Part shown: piece after piece, positions 51,114-63,800 of the stretch
Position numbering within the stretch: the stretch's first letter is position 1
Layout of the letters: the number at the start of each line of letters is the position of its first letter
Assembly (NCBI GenBank): GCA_030770545.1
Contig: CM061104.1
Span: 16,501,001 to 16,565,000, forward strand
Source: Macropodus opercularis
Taxonomy: Eukaryota > Chordata > Actinopteri > Anabantiformes > Osphronemidae
Direction: 5' to 3'
Length of the DNA: 64,000 nt
Notes under the pieces: model-generated
Seen by the model: the letters and a program-made list of their open reading frames with translations, nothing else
Database searches by the model: none
What the model was told of the DNA's origin: nothing
Made by a program: the position numbers and the translations under genes

Positions 51114-52765
51114 CTCATTAAACTGCCACTAATCACCACAAGAAGTTTGTGCAGTGAAAGGCAGAAAAATGAAAACAGAGCAGCTGATGCGGTTTGTCTC
51201 TGGAACAATGGTTTTCTGAAGCCACTCAAGACTTTCTTTGCACTTCTTTAGGTTGTTTGACACACATAGCTGAACAATCAACACACACGTCCCAACGCAG
51301 AACTAGAGACAAACATAATAAAAGCCACAAGGTCACACTAACAGCCATTCCTGTTACAGTCCATAAACGTTTTCCATCTGCAAACATCTATTTTAACACC
51401 TTTTGGTCCAAGGAACATGGTGAGCACTGCCCGCCAGTGAGTCTAGAGGTCAGTAACTGTGAACGGCAAGGGTAACCCTCAGCTCGGTAATGAAATAATA
51501 ATAATGACCTAGCCTACGTACAGAGTATTAAGTAAACTGCCCGCATTTAGCGAAATCACGGGTGAGGTCACAGGAGGCAGTGGTTGAGATGAGGCTAATT
51601 AACTACGACAGATGTGCTGCTGACGCTGAGCAAAATCACTTTGTTGCACACGTCTTATCGCTACAGTCACCAGTGATTTTAGAAAGTTACAGTATTCTGG
51701 GGGGTCAACAGTCACAATCACCTGTAGGTGTTAAAACACTTCTCAGTCTCATTGTCTTTTGTTTCCCGTAGTGTGATTTAATCAGGCACAACATCACACG
51801 TCATGCAGGAAAATATGTAAGTTCTGCTGGAAAGCTGGGGACACAGTGCGGGTGGGTTGGTTTCTGCCTTCTCCTGGGTGTTGGGACGTCAGAGCACTGT
51901 TTGGTCTGCAGCATGTGGATTTAGTCTGCTTCTGTGTGCTTGCTTCAGACCTGAGTTCTTGCTGTATTGTTTCTTTGACATCTTAACACAACAGTTAACA
52001 CAACAGACCGCTGCTCGTCTTCAAACACCTTTTTCTGTCTTTTCCAACAACCAGTGGCTCATTTTGCCATGTTCCACAACAGCAGTGTGTCTAACAGCAG
52101 AGAGCCGTGACGTAATGGCCTACAACGTGCTATCGGTTCGAAGTGGGGCCAAAACACGTGGAGCTGGCTCCTCTTCCTGCTCAACCCCGGGGCCCCCTCT
52201 CCACTCTCCTTTTCATCATCTCTCTCGCCCTCTCTCCCTGCCCCTCCGCCTCCCTTCTGCTCCACCGCACTCTCTGTTTATGAGTGCATGAATCGCTCCA
52301 TTTCACTACAACCAACTACCAATCCCACAACCGCTTCAATAATAGAAGCCCCCCTCCTCCCTGTGCTTTCATTTCCATGACAACCCATGATGAAGAGAGG
52401 CGGAGAGAGAGAGGGGCTGCCTTAACTTGACCCCTGACGCTATTTGTAAGTTTCAGTGAGGTTAAACTGATCACGTGGGTGAGCACCAGCCATCATGTAA
52501 AATATCCCACAGCAGTAAACACGAAAACTAAGAATGAGGCGTCTAAATGCTAATGTCGATCTTAGGATGTCCAGCGCTAAGTCCAGCTATAGGTTTCAGT
52601 TAACAAAGCTCTCATCGAGACTGAGAAGTCACAAAACACACTACAAACACAGAAATGACTAATTCATTGTAATATGAATGGATGTCCTTCAGAGTGACAC
52701 AAACAGATAAGAGATAAACAAAGGGTGAAAGGTTTCGGGGTCAAGCTCTAGTGAAGCTTTGTGTC

Positions 52766-52785
52766 TCACACACACACACACTCAC
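52766..52785. repeat. (CA)n microsatellite
   Basis: A short CA run interrupted once by CT leads into alternating ATATAC sequence. Confidence 0.85.
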
Positions 52786-54355
52786 ATATACATATAGTAA
52801 GATTAGTTGTTTTAATTCAACCCGCTGGATTACAGCCAGGATTAATTCTACTGTATACTACTCTGGTGAGGGGACGTTCCTTTACAGCTGGGACTATCAC
52901 AGCCATCTTGAAGCACTAGCTACAACCTACTTCAATCCAGTGATAAATTCACAAACTTATAACGACTCGTCTGTCTTTTGTGACGTACTGCAAACCTGAG
53001 CACCCAGTGATGTGCCATTGCAGTGTGATCATAATCAGTTGTCATGTGATGAGTAAAAACTATATAGTGCACATAAACTGTAATAAGTAACAGAAGCACA
53101 GCAGCCAGTGGTTGAAGCCACTCATTCTTTGGAGCACAGGTAGAGGTCGGACTCATACACTACTGCTTTCACCACACTCAGAGGAGATGGTCAGACTTTC
53201 CCCCTGCACGTTGGCACAAGGTGAGTCCAGGACAGTGTGGTGACCTGTCGCACTGGAGCCGAAGAGGGTGAGCCCAGTAATCCCTGGGGTTCTAGGCCCC
53301 CCAGTGTGACGTCCTAAATCCCCCCTGACCCTGCCAAAATCCCCTTGACTGCAGTCCCCATTATTTGCCTCATTTGTCAGTTTAGCTCCACCTCCAGACA
53401 GATCAGAGATGCAGGGATTTAGGCTAGTGAGGAAGAAGAGAGGAAGGCTGGGCACAATACAGACATGATGTTATAATGTTTCTAAATTCCACTACGTGGA
53501 AAAACTAATTAACTAAAAGTGGTCGTCAGCACGACAACACGCAAGATTTAAGACACACGAGTTAAACACTGTGACAATGATCTTTGTATACATATAGACC
53601 ATGGCCCTATTCAATATCAGGGAATACGGAAATGTCCAAGAACAAACTGCTGGAGTAAAGCAGAGGTCAATCACTGCCTTTGGTCTCTCATTGTGAGAGG
53701 CCTGATCAGTATGTGACTGTATTTTTTTCCATGTTGTGATGCTGAAAAAATAAAAGATGCTATAAATCTATAGACAGGAAAGGAAGACAATCCTAAACTC
53801 CAGTAGGACTGCAAGAAAGGAAAAGCATAAGTAAGAGCCAGTCCGTAGAGTGATGTACTCAAAATAATAATCACATCTGAGACACTAATGACAAACTGGA
53901 ACACAGTCAGATTTGCACTCAACACTTGTGGTTGGGAAGGTTTTTTCTACTTGCTCAACCTTCTGATTGTACCCTTTCACATCTTCCATATTGAATTTCC
54001 ATTAAGGATATTACTCAAACACACTTTGTAAATCCTGAGACCACATTTTAACACCCGAGTGCTGAAGAGCTGAGACCCAGATCAAGTAATTGATCAGATG
54101 TAACATTCCTCGCCTCTTGCTTCTACCACTCAGACAGCAGACCTGCCCGAGACAGAGGCTAAATACCAGACACATACAGCAGACAGTGACACGTGCTGCT
54201 GTTGCCAGGGAGACGTCAACACTGTGAAAACAGATGAGGAAACATGGAATTTAAAGACTGTTCGCCCACTTCATGATTTCCATCGCATCACACATACAGA
54301 TATCACTTTTCCTTGGTACAAATGGCTGCATGCAAAAACAAGCAAGTCTAAGATA

Positions 54356-54361
54356 TTTAAT
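54356..54361 (-). terminator. Possible map3k6 poly(A) signal (ATTAAA)
   Basis: ATTAAA on the minus strand is followed by a T/G-rich TTGCTTGTTTTTG, about 350 bases past the stop codon. Another ATTAAA lies only about 16 bases past the stop (54686-54691) and seems too close. Confidence 0.3.
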
Positions 54362-54706
54362 GTTTGTGTTAACACTGTAAAAATACAACCAATACCTGAT
54401 TTTCCCCAGAATGTAGATTTTAAATACAGTAAACACTTAATAACGTCTGCTACATCCTGCTACATTTTCTGTAACACAGTACAATTGCGTCATCATGAGC
54501 ATTAAATTAATTTATCTGTAGACACACTCCACAGCCAAACATAATGAAAATAAGAACGAACGTGTAAGTAAAAAGTAAAAAATTAACATTCACAGTTCAA
54601 ATCTATTCTCCTGAAATGCCAGTTAGGTTTAACGCTGCTTCCATCTTGTAGATAACACAGGGCCAGCCTGTCAATAAACCAGTCCTTTAATGTACAGCAT
54701 CAGCAG

Positions 54707-54806
54707 CTATTCTAGCAGCGTGTCCTCGCTGTCCCCGTTGTGTGTGCTCAGCTGGCGCTTTCTGTGAGCCGTGATCGCTGCCCACATTCGACATAGCGCG
54801 CCGCCT
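54707..54806 (-). CDS. map3k6: map3k6 last coding exon (stop)
   Basis: The acceptor is TCTTTCAG. It encodes GGALCRMWAAITAHRKRQLS and an acidic tail DSEDTLLE, stop TAG at 54709-54707. It matches the end of the SAM-like domain. Confidence 0.88.
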
Positions 54807-57800
54807 CTGAAAGAGCAAGAGCAGCCATGTTTAGAGATCGAGGTGTCAAACAGCAGAGCAGCCTTCTGATGTAACTCAGACAAACGAGGTGGAGTCCTTC
54901 GTTTGTCACTGCATGGACAGACGCTGTGAACGTGATGTGGGAGGGCAGCTCACCTTATTCCACAGTAGATCAAGTCATCCCTGCAGGCCATGTAGAGGAG
55001 ACAGTCCAAAGTGAACTCATGAGAGAGCAGCTGGAGAAAACAGGACGAAGGTGTGGCTTAGCAGTGGCTGGATGAGTAAAACCAACCTGCTGATAGAGTT
55101 CAAACATTGAGCAGAGTTTACCTTATCAATGGTGTTTTGATCAACAGGGACAGACTGGAGCCAGAGAACCAAAGCCTTCACTTCTGGGTCAGAGCTGATC
55201 TGCGAAGCATCTGTGACAAACATTACAATCATTGACACTTACATCAAAACACAGACATACTTTCCCTGGATGTTGCTTTTCAACACAATAAAAACAATTA
55301 TCGCCTTTTCACAGCTGTACATAGTAATTATCCAAACTGAAAGTCAAGTGTGAGCACATCAGCCGATGACTCAAAGGCTCTGACATAAACCAGTTAGGCA
55401 GAAATGAGCCTAAAGCTGAGGTGTGGCCTGACAAATGTGAAGAAACAGTAAGAAGAATCATTGAGTACACCGTCAAAGGCTTGGTCCACTGACGTAAAAC
55501 TGGTGTGTGACTAATCATCAGACCACAGGCTGAGCTACGCTAAAACTTAAGTTGAGTGTGGCAAACACAAATTTTATATTTAATATAAAACATGCTCAAA
55601 GAATCCTTAAATAAATGGTGTAACCTGTAAAACTATCCATCCATGACAAACAGTTATAATCATTTGTTTTAACCATTTCATGTACTGACCAGAATAACGT
55701 CTTCTAATTAGTCTAAAATGAATCTAATTCTACCTGTTCAGCACTAAACATGTTACCGTAGTGTATATTATTGACAAGGTTCACACACAGGCTGGACTAA
55801 CGGTCAAAATCAATGATCCTGTGTATTTCTCCCTGGACTTTGATTCCCCCACGTGTTTCCACGCAGCACCAACAATCAATGCTGTGACCTGCCAGGCCAA
55901 TATGACATCATACGCATCGCTCTCAGTCTGTTTCAATACGTGTCAATCCAAACCAGTGCGATATGCAGGTATGTTAAGTGTTTGGCTAAAAAGCAATACC
56001 TTCAATGACTACAGTGTTTCTCAGTGCATCTATCTGCTCCTGTTTCCTCTGCAGAGAGATCCTTAGTAGCTCCTGGAGCTCTCTTTCTTTGTCGCTCAGC
56101 TGACTCAGCAGTCTGAAACACACAGCCATCATGCATCTCAAACGTCTTCATAATCACAGCGTATCATAGAATGGAGACGCTAATGTTCATAATAATAAAT
56201 AAAAACTTAAAAGTTACCGCCGGGTCTCTTGTCGCAGTTGCTGAATTTCCCCGTTGAGGGTATTGTTGGTGCTGACATCTAAAGGAGACTCGGGCCCAGC
56301 TGAGGGCTTGAGCTCATTTACGGGTGGAAGTTGCTGCGTACCTGCTGATGCCCTCAGCTGGTCAGGAACAACAACCACAGGAGTGTCCAGGTCAGCAGAC
56401 TGCTCCTCAAAAGTGCCGTCCTCAATCTCAAAGGAGGACTGCAGCTGGAGTTTTAGTTCTGTGAGGCGGCGAGCGGGGCGACAGTGAGTAACGGAAGGAG
56501 AGTAGACAAGTAACCACACCAATGATTTACCCCAAGCCTCTGGACTCAGTAAACACGAAGCTGTACCTGGCAGCAGCACGGTTATGGCCTCCTGCACTGC
56601 ATGCCTCAGCAGATTGTCCAGAGCAAACATCCAGTGAGGTTTTACTTGCTGTTGCTTCAGCACCTTCTTCACCTGCAACCACATGGTGTCAGTGACTCGT
56701 GGAAAACATTTCACCAAGCCTGAAGCTAAATAACCAGCAGGCGCTACACTTACTGCATCCTGAAAGCTGAACAGCACCGCCTGCAGGCTGTTCAGAGGCA
56801 CTGTGGCGGCGCACAGCGTGGCGCGAAGCTCCAGCAGACCACTGGTCAGCTGTTTCCTGTCCGGCGACCTGATGTTGTCTCGCAAGCAGACGATGAGCTT
56901 GCTGATGTGGTCTGCAGCGATCGCTGATCCCTCGTACTGGAAGCACAGAAATAAACCACTGCAAAATGAGGCAACAGTACTTCCCTTGTTCTAATTCTGG
57001 AAAAACTTTCACAAGAGGGCTCTGCACTTGGCCTGTAAGGTCACAGTGGTGGCACTGTAGCGTTTCAGCTGTCATCTATTACTTCTCATGGTATGTGATC
57101 CATATAAGTAAACGCTGGAGGCCCTGCAGTTGTTAAGGCTTTTCACACACCTGAGGCAGAGATTCTTGTATATGAGCGACAACGTGACTGATGTAGTCGG
57201 TGAGAATTCGGTGCAGTGTCGCTCTCCTCTCACTGTCCTTCCTCAGCATGAAAAGGCCGCTGCTCTCCATGGTTTGGGCCGGGCTGCTCATATCTGTTAA
57301 AGGATCCTCTGAGACTCTGGACAGAAGGGGTCAATAAAACAATAAATTACACACATCAGAAGACATTTTTACAAACCCACATTTAACTGATACTGTGGCA
57401 TTGTGCCCTTTTTGCACCTGCACAGGATGTAGCCTCGTCAGACTATCTTACACGAACCTCAATGTGGTTTGCCACTGATGTAAGATTCTGCAAAACCACG
57501 GCTGATGCAGCGATTTGTAAAACTTTTATCTTCTGCTGAAAAAAAAAAATCCAACTCACGACAGGAAGCTGCTGGTGCTGGTTGGGCTTTCTGACATTTC
57601 ATTCACTTTGAGACTGGACTGGGGCCTCCTGAGGTCCAACGAGCAGGACAGGTCGACTGAACCAGAGTACGAATCTGTGTCCTCCACAAGGATGGAGATG
57701 GGTGTAGATAGGCTGCGCTGGTAGTCCGCTGCAAAACGCAGGCAGGTTACATAATCAGTGTTACTGTTCAGCCTCAGCTCTGACATTTACCAGCTCAACA

Positions 57801-60800
57801 ACAACCACACAGGTGTCATAATAGATTCACTACAATAACAAGAAAACCTCACCTGGAGAAAGAAAGTCTTTAGCTTCTGCTTCCTGGTGAGACTTGGGCT
57901 TCTTTTTAGGGGACGACCTGAGGAAGGTGTCCATCAGCAGCTCTGCAGCGGTGGCTCTGTTGTCTGGGTTCGGCACGAAACAGTTCATGATGAAGCCCTT
58001 TGCCTGGTCTGACATACACTCTGGAACCGTGGGATGGATCTTAAACATGCCCACCTGGAAGGGATTGAATGATTTAACCTCAAGGTACAGTTAGAAGGAT
58101 TTATCATTTAAGGATTGTAAATATCTCTCTACAGTGGAAAAACCATAAAAAGTGGCTTTTAAATATTGGTTATGTTAGAGTCACGATTGGACCAATACAT
58201 AATGAGCAACAACCCCCAGTTTACCTTGAACATGGCTGCCTGAGGACTTCCCAGCTCATGGAAGGGCGGTTTGCCAGTTGCCATTTCTATGATAGTGCAC
58301 CCCAGGGACCAGATATCAGCCGGCTTCCCATAACCCCGGGGCCCCTGGTCTATGATCTCTGGAGCCATATACTGCAGAGTTCCTATGGAAGAATGATTAC
58401 TGCGAATTAAATCCTATCATAGTAGAATATATACAATATAGCTTGATAATATAGATGCACTTCTAAAAGTAGAGAAGCAATAACTAGGACACATCCTACC
58501 AGTGAACGTCTCAGTACAGGGGTTGATCCCTGCTAAACGTTTGGAGGTTCCAAAGTCAGAGATCTTCAATACCCCGCTATATGTGTTGATCAAGACGTTG
58601 TCCCCCTGTGGAGACGACATCAGATGCTTTTACTACCACACCCAAAATAAAACAATTATTCTGCATGTGATCCATAGAGTCCAGCTGGCTGTGCTCACCT
58701 TAATGTCTCTGTGGACTATCTGGTTGTCATGAAGATATTTGAGCCCCTCTAGGATCTGTTTGGTGTAGAAGATGATGGTGGCCTCATTGTCTTTGAGAGG
58801 TCCCCATTTGCAACGCAGCAGAGATGACAAGCTTCCTGCAAGCAGGGAGGTAAATGTTCATCTGATTACCTTCAATGAGCAAGATTATTGTGAACTTCCC
58901 TAAAACTGGTTTTCCTTTCATTTTGCAATTTCAAAGGAAGGTGCCAAGTCTGATTTCATTCCAGTAAAAGTTTCACAAGACACAAGTGATGACATTTTAA
59001 TACATCAGCTTTTGATTATTAGATCACAAATGACACAGAAGCCAGAAAAGTGTTAGTGGATCTATGAACCTTACAATCGAAGCTGCACGTATGAGATATT
59101 GAAAGAATCCACACCTCCTGGTACTTCCTCCATGAAGATCTTGATGAAACCATCCTGACTGACAGAGCCCAGATACTGGACAATATTCCTGTGTTTTAGC
59201 CTCTTGTGTAGAGCTATCTCCTCGTGGAGGGGCTGGGAGTACCTGGCAAAGGAGATACAAGGAAGACACGTGATTCGAGGTATAAAGCGTCATTCAACAT
59301 CTCAAACCAAACCGTGTCCATTTAAATCTCAGCGTACTTTCATCATTTCTAAAGTCTGTGTGTTGGTGTGTTTTTCATACATGCTGTCCTTCTCGGGGAT
59401 CTCTTTGATGGCAATGCGTACTTGGTTGCTCAAGTCTCTGCCAGCGTACACCACACCATACGTCCCTTTACCCAGAACCACCTTGTCGCCATTCTCGTTG
59501 GTCTCATAGATGTACTGTGAAATGAGGTCAAGACAACATGCGTCAGTATCTGCACCCATGTGAGGACTTTCATGAGCAACCACAAGGCCAAAAGGGAAAA
59601 AAAAAACACTAAAAGAGAGAGAATCCGTGTCCTGAGAATTAAAAAATGACATACAGACGAACACAAGCTACGAACATGGCAAACTCTGTGGAAAACCAGA
59701 TGATCTCTTAGGACACAGCTGTTTGTTTAAACCTATTTAGGCAAGTAGGACTGAAAATGAAGCACACTGTGACTGCGACTGACCTCTGGAATTTCCTCCG
59801 TCAGATGGTCCAGGTCCTGAGCAGGGTCTTCGGCCTGCTGAATCAGAGAGTTGACCAGCTCGCAGAAACTAGTGAGAAAAAATTACCAATAGACAGATTT
59901 TTTTAACTCACAGAATTAAACTCTAAACCACCAACACTTCCAGCCATATATAACCTGGACTATTTTGTCTTGCTGGTATGCAGGCAGGAAGTTCCAGGAC
60001 AAGCTGTGAACAATCATGACTAATAAGGGTGTGGCATCAAGAAAAACACTGTAGCTCAGCACAAAAAGCTGAGGTAATGGTGCAGGAAGGCGTGTCTGAA
60101 TACGTCTGCAGTGACACAAGGATAAACGGCAACATGCTTCTTGTTTAGGTCAAGTAACTTGTGGTCTGCAAAGCCAGTTTTTGCTTATTGCTCTGTCGAC
60201 CTCAGATTATCTCCCTGCGTCCTCCACACATGCTGCCCTGCTGTATCTTTGCCAGCTGATTAGTGACTCACCCTTTACAGTGAAGCTCAGAGGGGAAGCA
60301 AAGCTGGAAGTCATCTGAGTTGTAGTGGACATACAGGAAGGAGCTCCGCTCATCGATCTTCGAAACACTTCACACAGGGACAGAAGGGAGAGAAGACAAT
60401 CAAACTTATCTTAACGTCTTAATACATGTTTTGCCAATGAACAGATGTTTGAAAACCTATATGCAAATGCAGTTCTGCTGAACATAACATGTTTTGACAC
60501 TGTTCAGACAATAATCTCATAAATTGTTCTTCAGGGTTTTTTGGTTTCAGTTTTGAGTTACAGCAGATCAGCCCACACATGTTCATCATGACGTGTTTGA
60601 TAAACCCCAACAAGGAATCAAAGGCTGAACCCATATTGAAACCCCAATATGACTAAGAGCAATGATTTTTAGGTCACCTGGCAGAGCTGCAGGCATAACC
60701 ACGCCCAGAAGTTTGAGCGAATACTTTAGAAGTGTTAGCACACATGGAATTTTTCTTTACCTCACTCCCCGAATTGCAGAGGCTGGGAAAGTCCACTGAT

Positions 60801-63800
60801 GCAAACCTTTCTGCAGGAACAAAGACATTAAAGCTTGTTTGGCTGCCGATAGGTCGACAAGTTTAACTTCACAGAAGGTAAACAGTCCTCGGATATGACG
60901 CGTGCCGGTGTGGCAGCAGATGCTCACCGCTGAGAATAGAGGTCAATACCTTTAAGGGCATGATGTGTTTTAACTGCACGGTTTGATTTTCATCCTCCTC
61001 GCTCACACACACAATGGCTGGTTGTAGGACGTTACTGGGCTCCAGAATGAGCACCTGAAAAACAGAAAGATGTTTGAAATAGTTCATTTACGTTCATCAC
61101 GTGACTCAAGACTGTTCAAAATCTTCTCATTACCCTTAATATCAAACTGCTCAAAGTTTATGGTCGGGTTATGACTATTTTAAGGTAACTGTGTCATCTT
61201 ACAGGGCAGCGATCTGTGGAGACGGTGGGTTTACAGGTCTGCAAAAACAGCTCCATCCAGAAGTCCATAGTATCCTGTTTAGAAGACTCCACGTCGGGCA
61301 GTTTGGTAAACTGACGGTACAGGATGTAGGTCTCCATTATGGATCCCACAAACCTGAAATACACATTTTAAACTCACTGTCCCAATCTAATGCACATAGA
61401 AACAGGATGAGCTTCACTTTGAATCAGTCTTACTACTGCTAAAGAGCAAGAGCTCAGGCCTCACCAGACAGGAGCTTTGAGCCTGTACAGCTTCTCAGAG
61501 GCGTCGATGACCTTCTTGTGCTCGTTAGCCAAAATGTTCGCACCAAGGTAGAAGCCGACGTCCCAGTAGTCCTTCATTTTCTCCAAACTGCCCTTCCGAC
61601 CAAGCAAGCTGCTTATGGTTACACCTAAGAAGCAATATGAGAGCGCAGAACAATTTATTATAAAATGATTTACACGCTTTGAAACCAACAGGCTAATCTG
61701 TGCAAACATGTGCTGACATCATTTAACCAGACAACTGAGGGTGAATGCAGGTGTAAGCGCTGCAGACACTTGGCTGATGTCGCACTACACGTCGTAACAT
61801 CCTCGGGATGCCCTTGATTGTTATTTGTTGCCATTTCTATGATCACACCTAGCATTTCTTATTATCTGATCAAGGAATCAGAAAGATGAAATCACCTATT
61901 TTGCGCAGCTCCATAGACGTATTAAATTCATGACCAGCTGCCATCTGGAGAACCACAGCGTTGATGCCCGAGTGCAGAGTTGGCTCTGTATGAAAAGCTT
62001 TTTTATACCTGAAAAACAGCATAAAATAATGATTGATGATAAAACAAGCCTAATTATTATGTTATACAAAGTTTTATACGCTCAGATTCACAGCCACAGC
62101 AACTGATGGCCGTACCAATAGCAGGCCTGATCTCTGCTGTGCTGATCCGTGAAGCCCGAGCTCATGAACATGTCTTTGTAGATCCGTCCACACAGGCAGT
62201 AGACATCTGATGCCACTGCATCCTTCGACTGCACAATAGGCAGAATTGCTTCCAAAGCTTTATCTCGGTCTCCAGGGTGATTCCTCCTGGCATGAGAAAT
62301 TCGTAATAACATCATGAAGCGGGTTTGTGGCAGTGGCACAAAAACATGAGCTGATACTAGAGAATACGAGACTAAATGGGCTTTATCTGTATTTCTGATC
62401 TGGATACCTGCTTAGAGCAAAAATGTAATGAAACTGGATATTCTGATGTCGGGCCACCAGACACGTGGGAAGGTTGTTCAGCGCCACCACTAGTTTGATT
62501 ATGGCCTCATAGTCCTGAGAGCAGAAGGTGCAGAATTACACGCGAGCTCCCATTCGACAAACGTAATAAATTCAGCCTTAAAATGTTACTGATTAATCAA
62601 TTAGTCGATCCAACATGTCACATCCAACACAGTCCATCTTCTAAAATATACAGATTTGCATGTTTTACATTTATCACATCTATTATTTTACTGCTTTTCT
62701 TTTCATTTATTCTCAGACACTGATGTACACACCTGAATGTCCCTGTAGCACAACAGCAGGTTTATAACTATGTCAGGAGTGAGCAGTTCGACACTGTCCA
62801 GCCGTTTCTGGATGTTGTTCAACTCCTCACTCAGGGCTTTGCCACTGTACCGCTCCCGTGCCATGCGGATCTCATGCCGGATGGACTCCTTGAAGTACTC
62901 GCTGTCCGGACAAAGAGGGGTCAACACTTCCATGCACTTGAACAAATCTGAGTGAATCCATCAGCTATGTGTTACGCGTAACCTGAGACAATGATGCTTT
63001 TGCTAAAGCACCGGGCTCGGTTCACTCCTGACCTGGACTGAATGTGTACGTTGTTGAGCAGATTCACCAGCCTCTCCACCAGCGGGGTGAGCAGGGGCTC
63101 CAGAGGGAAACTGGGCTGCATTAGCTCTTGGATGCCAGTCATTATTGCTGCATCGCAGGCGAACACTTTACCCTGAGTTGACACTATGTATGGGATGAAA
63201 GTGAAACTTCCACACTGCTCCTACAGGAAGACAATGCATGTGTCATACTATGGCTCATCATCGTGAGCAACAACAACATATTTAATGGTCAATGTCATTC
63301 CCTGGATAAATAAACTTATTTACATCCACTTTGTAATTATCCTGTCCACATAACCCCTCACTGTACATTAATTAAATTTGATAATTTTAAAATTTGGTAA
63401 TATTATATTAAGTAAATTGTAAGGGGAAAAATGCAGCTTGCTTTATTCTGAAAACTGAACATCTGTAGTCTTGTTGACTAGACATTAATCCTAACCACAG
63501 CATTATGTGTTTCGAGGCTCAGTCAGTTAAAAACTACAAAAGACAAATCAAACACTAATACAAATTACAAACTCATAATGTCTTCTGTGACTTTTCAGTT
63601 TCACAGCTTTGGTTCTCATGCTAACTGCAGAATAACTCTCCAAGGCAAGAGAGGAGGCAGCGAATGGAGCCAAAGGAGGGGACTAAACACACAGCAACCG
63701 CAAACTGTGAAGTAATGCGCCCTCGACATTGTGGCGCACTGAACGCAAATACGCACGCATGGGCCTTCACAGAGAGAAAATGCCCCCAGAGAGCTTGTGT

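Larger units (their letters stand above)
49561..54350. other. Intergenic region between map3k6 and map7d1
   Basis: No gene is recognised. It contains two CA-type microsatellites and a C/T-rich tract near 52185-52265. The right part overlaps the undefined 3' UTR limit of map3k6. Confidence 0.6.

Noticed and set aside
51857..52291. 144-codon plus-strand open frame near a C/T-rich tract
   Set aside because: The Ser/Pro/Leu composition comes from the C/T-rich repeat, and no homologous family is recognised.
62902..62947. Upstream acceptor that would lengthen a map3k6 exon (LFKCMEVLTPLCPDS)
   Set aside because: It breaks codon phase with the previous exon. The internal acceptor at 62902 restores phase and the conserved S-EYFKES.
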